Assembly: GCA_019009955.1 (NCBI GenBank)
Contig: CM032232.1
Location: 134,597,001-134,661,000, forward strand
Length of the DNA stretch: 64,000 bases
Reading direction: 5' to 3'
Origin: Riptortus pedestris
Lineage: Eukaryota > Arthropoda > Insecta > Hemiptera > Alydidae
Position 1 is the first letter of the stretch. Each line of letters starts with the position of its first letter. Below the pieces are notes generated by a model. That model was not told the origin of the DNA, ran no database searches, and saw only the letters and a program-made list of their open reading frames with translations. The translations under genes and the position numbers were made by a program. Of this stretch, positions 23,921-36,562 are shown piece by piece.

Positions 23921-26900
23921 CAAAATAATTTAGCATCAAATAGGTCTAATAAAAACTTTATTGCTTTAACAGATAAAAATTTGTTATTGTAAACTATCTT
24001 TTTTAATAGTTCAGGAACAATATAAACAATTTGTATACTATAAACAGAAAACAATTTTTTTTTTCAGAAATAAGCTAAACTATGAAATTGAATAAAAAAC
24101 TAACTGAAATATAAAATAGGCTTTAACTACAGAGGAAACAATACAAAATTACTAAAGACTAGTTGTCAGGCCGATCTTTAAATTACTACACTATTAAGAA
24201 ATGAACTGCTGTTAGCTCACATAGAAATTTAGCAACATCCACCAATATAACAAAATATGGGTTAAAAAATGTCTCGTAATACATGCTATAAACACTTTTA
24301 AAGTTTTTATGTAACAGTAAGCTTCAAAAATAATAATATACAATGATTTAAAAATGAAACTAAATTTACACCATCAACTATAATCCTCTGACTGTATTCA
24401 GAGTTTCAGCACTCTAAATCTGTCGTCATTTTTTGATTAAATTGAAATTGACGACAATACAATCTCTTTTCTAAATTAATTACCTAGTTTTCTTTATTTA
24501 CATAATTTCAACCTAGACACAATTCAACTACTTTCAATTGACTTGAGTTAAAGACTTGTGAAAAAAAAAGATCAAATTAAGGAATGTTCAGACAAATTAA
24601 TGGAATGGTAATTTTTTTTAAAGACAGATATTCTCAAACATGAAATTGAAAAAAGTTTGTAAAAATATATTTATATGTAGCTAAACCTATAAGTATGTAT
24701 TATATACAAAGTGATCAATATTCTACACAGACAATCTTAACAGTAAAATGGTGGATTCGACGGCATTAAAATTGTGCTCTGCTTTCTATATCATTATTGA
24801 GCATTCATTTCCCTAACTTACATTCATCAAATAATATACATCACACAACAAAGCGCATATCTCCTTCCATTAAGCACAATTAAATATAACATAAACAGAT
24901 TTGGGGATAAAACTTTGATTGTTCAGTTCCATATCAAGCATTCCTTCAATGTATTAGCACTAAATTACCCGCAATACAAATACAAGCACTGACCATCAGA
25001 TCTTGCTTCTTTTTTTTTAATAAATAACATGTTGTGGCATTTATATACATATAAAAAAATAAATTGCCTTAGAACATAAAATAAACCATGTGTTAAGATA
25101 TAGTGCAAAGGTATCATCACATAAACTTTAATATACATAAAATAAGCTGACAACATTACTATCCCTTTCTAAATTACAACTTAACTTAATGTGGATGACT
25201 ATAGAAACAGACAGAAAATCTCATACCAACTAAATTATAGGTCTTAAAGTGTAAATTGGAACTTGATGATATTAAATGGTGGAGACATCAATCAACTATC
25301 AGATGAAATTAAAATATCAATTCATAATGGGCTACCGTAAGAGGCTCCTATCGGCAGAAAACACTGACAGTTTAATGTATGAAGCAACAGCTTCTAGTCT
25401 TGGACCAGTAGAAATTAAATTGTTTAGTTTTTATATTACATTTTGATATAATATAACTATTTCTGTGGGTACATCCAGGAAAGTTTGTCTTAAGAAGAAG
25501 AATAAATACAAAGCTTCCTTAACATATATAATAATATTAAAAATTTGTTTTTAGTGATATGTGTTTTTACGCATACTCAATTGACCTTAATTGTTTTTGT
25601 AAACTCTAATGGAATGAATATCCATACATAATGAAAAATAATCACATTTTAACAGAGGGCACTCCTCAAACACAAAATTAATTTATAAATTTCAATTATT
25701 TAAAATTAAAATATAAGACAATGGCTTGAATATATTTTTTAGACTTGAAAAAAAAAATCATTAACTTTTAAAAAACTTAAAAAAGGTTAACTTTTCAATC
25801 AGAAGAAAAGTACCACTATATGTTAAGCTCTTGTTAAAACTTAAAAATATCACCAGGATCATTATTCTAGCTCAAAAAGCCAATTTTTTTTTTTAACTCT
25901 CATTGAATGTATGCTGTATCATTTTGGAATAATTATTTTGTTATTAAAATGGCAAAACTCATTGGCCTTTAATTTTGTTTTTGAAAGGATTAAACTAACA
26001 TTTGCCACAACATGTTTAATGAAACTATATGCTAAGAAGTTATATTAAAATTAATGTGAATACTCAAAAATAGTATTAATTCAGTTTAAAATGAAAGGTT
26101 AATTTTACATTATGATTCAAACAAAGTCAACAAAAATAAATAAACATTGGTCATTTAATTTTTGAAAGCTTATTAATTATATAAAATGGGGTATGCTACA
26201 AATTAAGCTCTTATTTTGAATTATTTTCACCATGACTCTTAGTATACAGTTGTTAATAGCAATGAATTTAATAAAAACAGTAAATAGATATTGGTTATAA
26301 AAATAATATACCTAAACAATTTAACTAACAATGGACATAACTTGAAAGATATTCCATAAAAGGAATATATCGATGGTTTAGTAGCAATATCTCATAATCA
26401 ACAAAAATATGTAGTAAAAGAAAAAAAAAAAATCAAAATCTTACTATATTTACATTTTGAAAAATGTCCATATTAATTTGAAAATTCTGTATATTTACAT
26501 AAAATTATGGCATCTCAATATGTTATATACATGAGGCTATTAGTAGATGAGATAATTCAATTCTATTTAAAAAAGATCATATTGCCACTAGGTCATTGAT
26601 ATAATCGTAAATAATTATGCTAAAAGAGATTAAACAATTATCTTTATTAATAACTGCAACTATATTTGAATCATTACTCCATAAAATATAAATATACTAG
26701 GAGTAATTAGCTGAAATTATGTAGTATTAATAATATTAATTAGGTACATATATATCTCTTTTTCATTTAAATAAAAGACATGGTTGGAAAGTATTCATGA
26801 GATCTTAAGAAAGTGATTGCACTATAACTGTGGGTCAAAGTAGTTCTTTAATTATATATTTAGAAATAAGTGGTTTAATAATATAAGTAAGAACAAATAA

Positions 26901-27621
26901 AACATTCTTGAAAAAAATGAATAAAATTGCAAGCATTTAATAATTTGTTATTATTTTTAATGTCTGATTTTTATTTCGTCATGTAATGAAATTGGACAAT
27001 AAAGAAAAAAAAAACCCATTTGTTATGATTACTATTTATTTTTTTAATAGCTTTGGACAGATGTAAACTATTATTTTTGCAGATTCTCCAGAATAATATT
27101 AATACCAAGCATTGATAGAACACTTTAGTCTTGATGCAATTATGATTAAATGTCTTTGAACAATGAGTTCATAGTTACATAAATTTTAAGGCTGTAGACT
27201 TTATTATAATGAATGAAGCTCTTTTAAATAATTTAGTACAAATTATTTAGTGCATTTGATTTTGTAACATTTGCTGAAGAATGTTTTGACAGGAAACGTA
27301 CATTCATTAACTCTTTTTAAGGAGGTAAGGCGACCAATGGGAAGGAGATCCCAAGTGGCTCATTATCCATTATCAAAGACAGTTTTAAATTTTAGACGTA
27401 AGACAAATTTTTCTCAGTTGTGATACAATAATAGTTCGTTCTTGGTACAATGATAGTAATGGCAGAAATCTTATAAAGTTTTGTGAAGTCCCAGACTGCT
27501 TCATAAGTGAACAACATTAACTGTAAGACTATTTTAACAATAGATACGGGTCAGAGAAAAACCTTGTACATAACATTAGTGGTCCTCATTTAACACTTTT
27601 GCTTCTGAGTTTTTACTATAT

Positions 27622-27815
27622 TTAACCTTCGAGTGGGCGCGGTTTGAAAGTTACTTGAACGTCCATGTGGACCTGACAGGCCTACTGTAGATTGGGTAAG
27701 GATTTCAACAAGAAAGCAACATTTTTTTATTGTGTTTTTTTATACAGTAGAGAATTTTGTTTATTTTATATAAACAAAACAGACCTGTGAAGTCCTGCAC
27801 TCGCCCAAGGGTTAA
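27622..27815. mobile_element. piggyBac-like MITE flanked by TTAA
   Basis: TTAA at both ends (27622-27625 and 27812-27815) encloses about 190 bp. The inner ends are CCTTCGAGTGGGCGCGG and, reversed, CCCTTGGGCGAGTGCAGG. TTAA duplication with CCYTT ends is the piggyBac pattern. No coding capacity. In the region beyond the syntrophin stop codon. Confidence 0.7.
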
Positions 27816-29376
27816 AAATTCTTTTAACATTTATTTTAGAAAGTTATACTGTTAATAAAATTCCACAAATACTAATGGAGCATCAATCCATTTTCACCAC
27901 TGACTCGTGAAAAGTCTGGATATTTGTTCGTTTCTATTAAACAAATTGTTCATTGTCAATGAGAGAATGTTTGTAATAGATAAATAATTTAATGAATCAA
28001 AGTTTTGAAATAGGGGAGGGAGGTTATTTACAAAGTACTAGAAACTGTAAGTCTCCTAATTAGTTTCAGTAAGATGATCCAGTATTAAAAATTAACTAAG
28101 TATTCCTAAATTTCCAATATAGCTGTAGGAGGGCGGGTTGAATAGAGTTCAGAAAATTTTCCTATTCAAGCTCGTAGAGAGAACATCACTTAGAGGTTGG
28201 CATAAGGACATATAATTAATTCTTTTGCTTTTTAACAAATCCTTTAATAAGTTTGTTTAGTTTTTCGCACACTACAGGCTCATTTTTAATTTTATGTAAG
28301 AAATGTAACAGAATTTTCTTCATTAGGAATATAATGATGTATTAGGAATTTCCGTTTACATACTCCTGCGTCATCATCAAGCCTAATAAACATTGATACC
28401 GGTTGTTACATAAGTCTTTATGTATAAAGCGATTGTTTGCATTAAAGGCTCTATATTAGTCTTAATACAAATTTTCCAATTCAAATGTAATTAAGAATTA
28501 AAAGATATAATATTTATCACGCTTATAATTTTCATTTTTGAATCAAATTTTTTTTTTAGTCATACACGCTTATATGTCTATAATTATTATGGTCACTAGG
28601 CCCACTGATGGTGTGGTAGGAACACCAAAACACATGTAAATAAAAACCTCCCTTTCTTATTTAAGCACAAAGCCATGACAATAACACAAAAAATAAGATC
28701 TAAGGGCACTCAAGGTTAATTCAGAATTGCAGTCTTTGAGAGTTTACTTTTCGTCTAAAAATGGTAGAAGAGTCAAATTATTACATTATCGCTGAGGATA
28801 ATTAATGATGAGTGATTAAACTAATTCTTAAAGATTGAGAACACGACTTTGTTTCGAAACCTATTTTGAATCTCAACTCAGAAAAACTTGCTTTCTCAAA
28901 ATTTGTCATCAGAAATTTTATTCTACTCTTTACACAAAAAATATAAAATTACTGGGTGAAGAGCTAAAAATATATATATATTTTTTTATAAAATTGAATC
29001 ACATTCAATCAGGCATTCATTTATTCATAGTTAGTTTGTGGTTATGAACTGAGTACAATCACCATAGTTTTTAAAATGTCTGAACAGTAGTTTCACTAAT
29101 ATATATTTTCATGCCACTGATGAGTATACTATTTATTTTAAAAAACCAACATCTTATTTGAGAGGTACAAATGAAATTATACGGCTTAAAACGACATAAT
29201 TTTGAAAAATAATCAATCTAATGATATGGTATTTTAATTACCCTCATATTTATTTACACAATTAAATGATAATTTAAATTATTTCAGTAATATTGCTATG
29301 CTTCCTTCATTGCACGGATTAATATAGGCAAAGTAATCTTCCTTCATTGAAAGGATTAATAATTTAGAATTTTTTA

Positions 29377-29598
29377 TAGGGGCTCAGGTTAGCCATGTGA
29401 GTGAAAGCGTTGGCCTTTATCTCACATGGTAAACCTAGAGTGGTGAATTCAATAATCGCCTGGGCAAAGGAATTTATTGAGTGACAGAATTCATTAAATA
29501 AAATCCTTACTCCCATCCTGGCTAGAAAAGGGTGGTAACCTCTAGATAGCCCGTCCCAATTAGTTGCAAAAAGTGGACATTTATATAAATAAATAAAT
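29377..29598 (+). repeat. Family B tRNA-derived SINE with 16 bp target duplication
   Basis: Head ggggctcaggttagccatgt, box B region, body tcccatcctggctagaaaag, A/T-rich tail. Flanked by a perfect 16 bp direct repeat AATTTAGAATTTTTTA at 29361-29376 and 29599-29614, which shows retroposition. Sits in the convergent intergenic region / possible syntrophin 3' UTR, antisense to it. Confidence 0.92.
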
Positions 29599-32500
29599 AA
29601 TTTAGAATTTTTTAAAAAAATTAAAGAAGCATAACTTTGTGTGTGAAAATGAATGTATTTGTAAGAGGTTTGTTATACTTCATAGATCATTAAAAAACAG
29701 AAAAGAAAATGACAAATGTTATTAGGGTCAGAATCACACCAGGCAAAAATAAATTTAACTATTTATAATTTAAATGCACAAAACATACAAATTGCATGCA
29801 TGTTTAGAGAACATTTATCAACATTTTATATAATATACTTTTTTTTTTTTTTGTTTTAGTTGCAAAGATTTCATTATATGTATTTAAACAGTGTGCTTTC
29901 ATAAAATCTCAAACTACAAGTGCACTTAATATGAAAGGAATTTTAGTTAATGAATTAATATTACATCCTTTTATAAAATTTTTGTATACATTTTTTTTCC
30001 CCTCTAATAGCACATTATTCTTTCCTTTAAATTGTAATTATTACTTTTGATTTAGAGAGACAGACAGAGAGAAAGAGAGAGAGACATTTATTTTTTTAGA
30101 AAGATTGTTTTTATATATGGTATAATAAAAATAGACTGCATACCCAAAGTTAAACAAGAATAAGAAGTGACAAATAATTAAAAATATTAGTTTTTCTATA
30201 AAACGACATAAGAGTTCTGGACAATTTTTTTTTATGGAAAAAAATTCTTACAAATAAAAATGATATTGAACATTTAGCAGAAGTCATCAGAAACATAAAA
30301 TTAACAAAGTCAAATTTTATTGAACCTCATTCTCATGATAAGCCACAGAGAATTCACTTTTCGTGAAACAAAACATTGTTATACAAAAGTTTAGAAGTGT
30401 ACTGTTCCCACCTATCTGTGTCAAAACAAAAAATTTTAAATTCCAAATAACTAATAAAGTCCAGAAATTCCATGCCCACTCTGTTATCCTTGCCTCAAGC
30501 TGGTTTGGAACATGAAGGATGATGTACATTCTCATGGAGTTCATGATCAAGAAATGCAAATCAGAAAAGAAACTAAGGGCAACATTTTTTAAAATAGAAG
30601 AAAAATAATGGTAAATGAGTTAGCAAAAAGAATCTTTATAGTGAATCCTATTTATAATCTAGTCCATCCTCATAACCTAACAGAAAAGGTGAGGAAATTG
30701 AGCAGGGGCGTTAGTTCATGAAAATGCTCGTCTACGCAGCAGCAACAATTAGTATGGAGTTTATACTTGTGTCCCTGAAGACAAATATGTTTAAATAATA
30801 TGAAATACGTCCATGATGAAAGAATTATTAAAATCGGTCTGATTAATTTTATGTTTCCAGACGTACTGCTAAATGTTCCCCACTAACGATGTCATTGGAT
30901 GAAACATGAAACCAAAATTTTGAGTTCATTTTAAACTAATTTATATCCCTGCAATAGATACAATTTTATGAACCTTTTGTCACTGATAGTAGAAATTTAA
31001 ACTATTTTTAAAAGCCTTTTTATACAATATTAAAACAAGAGAATCAATATTATAAGATCATGATTTATCATTCATAGTCTGAATAAAACTATACATACAG
31101 ATACATTGTTCAGATCTTATCTAAATGTTTTAATTACTTTGTATGAGATTTTTTGTTTTATATATTACTTTATTACAATTATTCTGTTTGTTTTTTTTTA
31201 ATGGTCCATTTTCTCAAATATACCCTGAAGAAGGGCTGAAATGTTGCATGATAAAACACCCTGTAAATATGTTTACAGTCAATAACACATTCTTTCATCT
31301 CTCAATCAACATTAAATTGTAAACATATTAAACTACATTTTCGACAACAGACAAATTTTAAATTTCATGTTTTAAACACCTACATTTCATTCGTAAATAC
31401 AGTACAGGCAGTAGATGTGCACTAACATAAATAAATCAGTCTACTACAAACAGATATTTAATTTTTTTTTATCTCTTATACTAAATAATTAAAAAAATAA
31501 GAAAAAGTGGAGTAAACTAATTTACTCTGGAAATTTAAAAAGCATTTATGCAAAACTTAGATGTTATATTAATTATGTTTCCTTTTGAGATTCTAACAAT
31601 GAATTCATTAAAACATAAGATTGCAGCAGTTAACTGTTTTGAACAAAATCTACCCGCCCTTTAAACACACTGTCAACCACTATAATTTCAATGGTGGAGA
31701 TTACAAGAATTCATTCATAGTTTTAAGATCAGGATTCCATTGTTCATAACTGAATTTTTGACTAAAAGAAGCAAGAAAAATTGTCATCACATCAGATGTG
31801 CTTAAATGGCTTTCATTTATTATTATATTTCACAAAGTGACATTTATTTTTAGTTTCGTTAAGCAATCTTGAAGTGAGATATGGGAACAAATATTTTTGA
31901 ATGATAGCAACTAGCTTTAGCAATACCACAATGCAGATTTCCATAAGAATGACAATGCCTTTTTTTGTCTCAAGCCCACTACTTTAAATTTGCCATGTGG
32001 ATATTCGGAATATTAATTTAAATTTTAATGTCGATAATAATAATCCTTTGTCCAAATAAATGGCCACAGATGATTACTCATGGCTTTAAATGGGAGGAAA
32101 TGTGTCAAAATGTAAGAAGACCTCTAAATATTCAATTACAAGTTTAAATCAATGAACTAAAAGAAAATTTTGGAAACAAATCACTAATTAAAATGCAAGT
32201 TTTTACAAATAATATATTTTTATCATTGCTGAAGAAGTGATGAGAAGAAATAAGTGAGATAAGCATTGAATACAGAGGGGGGGGGGTTGGTTCTCACCAT
32301 AATCAACTAGCAATCATGCATCAATACTTTTTGTTCCAAAAATAGGTTTCGAAGACCTTGTTCACTTTTTAAAATTGAAAAGCCAACAGAACAAATGACG
32401 ATTGAAAAAGAATTTATTAGACAATTATTTGCTGTAAGAATTCCTAAAAAGTAGTTTATTGCTGAATATTATTGAAAGTTATTCAAAAGACTAAAGGAAA

Positions 32501-33052
32501 AAATTGACAGCTTGTAACCCTTCCAGCCATCCTGAAAGTTTCACATGTACAAATGTGACTGTACCTATTGACTAGTAACATCTAGCTATTTTCCTCATAT
32601 TTTGCAGCCATATTCTTTTTGATTTTGGAATGGCTAATATATTCTCTATAAATGAGAATAACCTTCTTATAAAATGAGTTTGTATAGCTGGATTTCCCCC
32701 TCTAGTTTAATCTAAAATTTCTGACTATTTCATAATGATTATGAGGACTTGTTTGTGATTGAGAAACTTTTCTGAAAAATGATATGACAGTGATATTATT
32801 TACTGAAAATGGCAATGTTTTGCCAAAACATCTGGACAAGACTTGTTAGCTAGCTACTCATCTTTCCAAATTAGCATTTTCTTTGTGGCTCATAATTTGT
32901 GGAGAAAAACGTTTGACCAGCCACAATCATACAAGATTACAAGCATTCGGTATAGTGAGAGGACAAGCTGTAGAAGCTAATCTCTCCAGTATGCCCCTAG
33001 TCCCAGCCCCCAGTTAATTAGGTAGTATGTAATAAAATAATTATATTCCTAC

Positions 33053-33058
33053 TTTATT
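33053..33058 (-). terminator. Candidate proximal poly(A) signal for syntrophin
   Basis: AATAAA on the minus strand, about 480 nt beyond the syntrophin stop codon. In DNA this AT-rich the hexamer is frequent, so this is only the first reasonable candidate. A much longer 3' UTR remains possible. Confidence 0.3.
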
Positions 33059-33536
33059 GAAATAAATGAATCAACCATGAAGTTATTTTTGATAACAGTG
33101 GTTTAAAAGGATACGGCTAATGGAGCAGTAAAAAATATAAAAAATAATTACTTTAAATTGTACAAACTTATCCAATCTAAATTTAAATCTAACTAATAAA
33201 TGCAGATCAAACAAAATCTTTATAAAAGTGATTTTCTATGTTTCCAATAACATCTCACACATATTGGCAAAGATTGTCCAGCTTATCTAATGCCTGGAAA
33301 GTGATACTGTGCGTCAATATAAAGAACCATTGTAACATTGACCTCCTTAATAATAATCACATTTTAAAACTAACCTCTTAACAAAATAATTACACTGTTC
33401 GACAAGTTTCTCGTTAATGTGATAAATATAACCTTTAAGTACAGACAAAAATTATATATGTTCTCATCTTATTCAAATAGCGGATATAAAAATAATAACT
33501 AATACTGAAGGTATTACAGTTAGAAGGTGGTGTATA

Positions 33537-33629
33537 TTAGGCGAATAGGCCAAGCCGGCTGACTTTAGCCGAGAGGAAGTTGTGGAGGATGAAGACAAGA
33601 GGCTTAGGGCAGCATTCAAGATCCAGCTC
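33537..33629 (-). CDS. Syntrophin exon 7 (SU domain, stop)
   Basis: Encodes 30 residues, [20 protein letters not shown] then [13 protein letters not shown] (stop at 33539-33537). ELDLH.CPK.LVF.LHSFLSAKV.RLGL is the near-invariant C-terminus of syntrophins, so the gene end is certain. Acceptor AATGTGTGCAG. Confidence 0.96.
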   Translation of the reverse strand, partial: ELDLECCPKPLVFILHNFLSAKVSRLGLFA

Positions 33630-36492
33630 CTGCACACATTAGGACAAAATTTAGAGATTAACATTTTTATTGTGTATAGTAACATTATTTCAAGTATTTA
33701 ACTAAACCATATTTGTTTTCTCCATTGTTTTCAATAAATAAATATTTTCCTTCCTTTTACCAGATTTCCATTATGTGAAATCGGCTATTGAAGTTGGACT
33801 CAAGGCGTGGTTTTGAAAACTTCTTTGGAATGTTTACCAATCCTATCTCAAACATCACTAAGATGAGCTTCATTCTAATAAACACACACAAATAAAAATT
33901 TGGACTCCTTATTTTTGTCTTTTACTAGATAGGATCAATAGGCATTTAAATTTTTTGTTTGAAGATACTGTCGTGATTACAACCAATATATCTCATTTCC
34001 TTTTAGAGATATCTACGTAAATCAGTTGATATTAACTTTCCCACCAAATGAAAAAAAGTCAATCACACAGGGTTTGTTTAAGCTAAACAGATTTCCCATG
34101 TGTGACACGTATTTGCATTTACCACAAAAAGTAAAAGTTCAATGACAACAATATTCGGTACTTAAGCTTCAAATAAAGTACTTAATGATTTAACAGTTTA
34201 TTGTTAATATAACATGAGTAGGAGTTTACTGAAGGCCGAAAACACAAAAATGGAAATATCTCAGCTTGTATTCAAGATACAGAATAAATGTTTATAACAA
34301 CATTTATAGATAATGAAATGTGCAATAATATTTGTTCTATACATTTTTTCAAACCGATGTATAATAACAGAGATATTTTGAATTTCAAAATTAAACATCC
34401 CTCCCCGGTCCGATTTCAGCTGCTAACGAACTTGATCTTTATTGTTACATAAAATGTTTAAATATACAGTTTGGTAATAATCAAATAAAAATTATGACTG
34501 CTAGAGCATGTGCATGCATATGTGTTTAGATAGATATATGGCCGCTTAAGGGAAATCTCCTAGTACCAACTTTGTAAATATTTATTACATGAGTGATAAA
34601 AATAATGTGATAGCAAGGACTAACAATATCAGGCTGTTCAGGGCCAAAGTCAAGCCATAGGAGCCTATGACCATCATCAGCAGACGATCGGAGGCGATGG
34701 AATGGGAATTGCCACAATGTAGTCCCACCACTCTGCACCAATCTAAGGCCTGTTTCGTAGTGAAGGATCAATTGACAAGCTTCCCCCTTGTAGACACATC
34801 CTGAAAGAAAAAAAAGATTCATTACGTGGCATTATGTTTAACTTTTAAGATGGAAAAGAAAACATTTTAAGATAAGCTTCTTTTTTTCAATTTTTCAATA
34901 CAAAAGTCTGTCACATAGGGGCTGTGTAGAATCTATGTGACTTCACGCAGATGATCTCATCTCACCATCTATTCTCTATTTCTCCCATGGTAAAAACTGG
35001 AAATAAAATATAAGCTGTATGAGATGTTTGGTGATTGAGGTACTTAAAGGAAATTAAAAATTAACCACTCTATTTGGCAGTTCTTTATTCTTTAATTTTG
35101 CATATCAATGTGAGAAGATGTAGTAGCCTTTGTAGTCTCGTAGGCAAAAATGTTCCTTAAAGTTTGGTAATGGAATTCAACAGATGCCACTTTTTGGAGT
35201 ACCCTGGCTAGAAAGGAGTAGTAACCTATAGATACCCCATCCAAATTAGCCTTTATAGCTGAAAGTGGATGTTAATAAATAACAAGTATTCATGATCATT
35301 ACCATGATAAGAACATAATGAATAAAGAATGGCATAAAGAAGAGGATCTGTTTTTAGTTTTAATTAAATTGTATAGTTGGTTAAAGTGGAGCTCTAAGTA
35401 GTCATGAGCCTTAAGGCTTAGATCCTAATGATCACAGTGAACCTAGAGTTATAGGTTCAGTTCCTGCACAGTATTTAAAAATTTATTTATCAAAGGACTC
35501 CCAAAATAAAATACTTAGTCCAACACTGGCTAAGAAAGGGTAGTTATGTATAGATTATTATTATTTATTAATGTCCACTTTTTGTTACTGTGGATAATTG
35601 GGGCAGGTTATCTACATGTTATCACCGTTTTCTAGCCAAGGTTAAAAGAAAGGATTTTGTTTAATGAGTATGTCACTAAATAAATTCCTATTGCCCAGGT
35701 GAGAATCAAATTCTGACTCTAGGGTTATCAAGTGAGATTAAGCACAATGCCATAACTCACAGGCGTAATCTGAACCCCCAGAAATTTATACTAGATTATA
35801 TTAGGCAATAGGAGTCTAGGATTTTACGATTTTTATATATGTATGAGCCAAGTTTGAGATTAGATATTATCAGATTATAAGATATTGACAAATTACCTCT
35901 TGGTAAGGCTAAATTAAATTATAGGAGATTTTTATTATGTGGACGCATTAGTGAGTATAAAAGTGACTGAAAGGAATAATTTTATAAGGTTTGTTAGAAC
36001 TCTATGTATCTAAGAGAATTATCATTAGCCTTAATGGTTGTGAGATAAAAAAGTCTGTCACACAGGGGCGGTGTAAACTAAGCAGATTTCCCACGTGAAG
36101 TTATACAATATAGAAATCTCCATACGAGAGCCGAACAGTTATGGAAACGGCCGAACTAGCTTTTGGCGGGAAACTCACTTGTGCGTTATCTGCCTACATT
36201 TAATAAAAATGCAAATATCTCGGTTAATATTCAAGCAAGTTAGAGAATAAATGTATAGAAGAATATTTATAGTAAATTTAATTTGATATGATTGGCTCCA
36301 TACAATTTTTTGGTTGGACGTATGGTAACGGGAATATTTCGAATTTTCGAAAATCCCCCCTCTAAGCCCCCCCCCCTCCCACTGGTCTGATTTCAGCCAT
36401 TAACGAACTTGATCTGTCTTTTTGCATAAAACGATTAAATATCGAGTTTGGTATCAATCAAACAAAAATTGCGACTGCTAGAGCGTTAACAG

Positions 36493-36562
<70 letters not shown>

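Larger units (their letters stand above)
22879..33536. other. Intergenic region between convergent genes; possible long syntrophin 3' UTR
   Basis: About 10.6 kb, very AT-rich, with no coding signal on either strand. Recognisable repeats are few: a family A remnant (23745-23920), a piggyBac-like MITE (27622-27815), a family B SINE (29377-29598), a GA-rich tract (30055-30087) and a G-run (32275-32286). Scattered AATAAA/TTTATT occur throughout. The low repeat load compared with the introns may reflect transcribed, constrained 3' UTR, but sequence alone cannot show this. Confidence 0.5.

Noticed and set aside
30055..30087. GAGA-rich tract as a regulatory element
   Set aside because: A simple GA repeat far from either gene start; nothing else supports a regulatory role.
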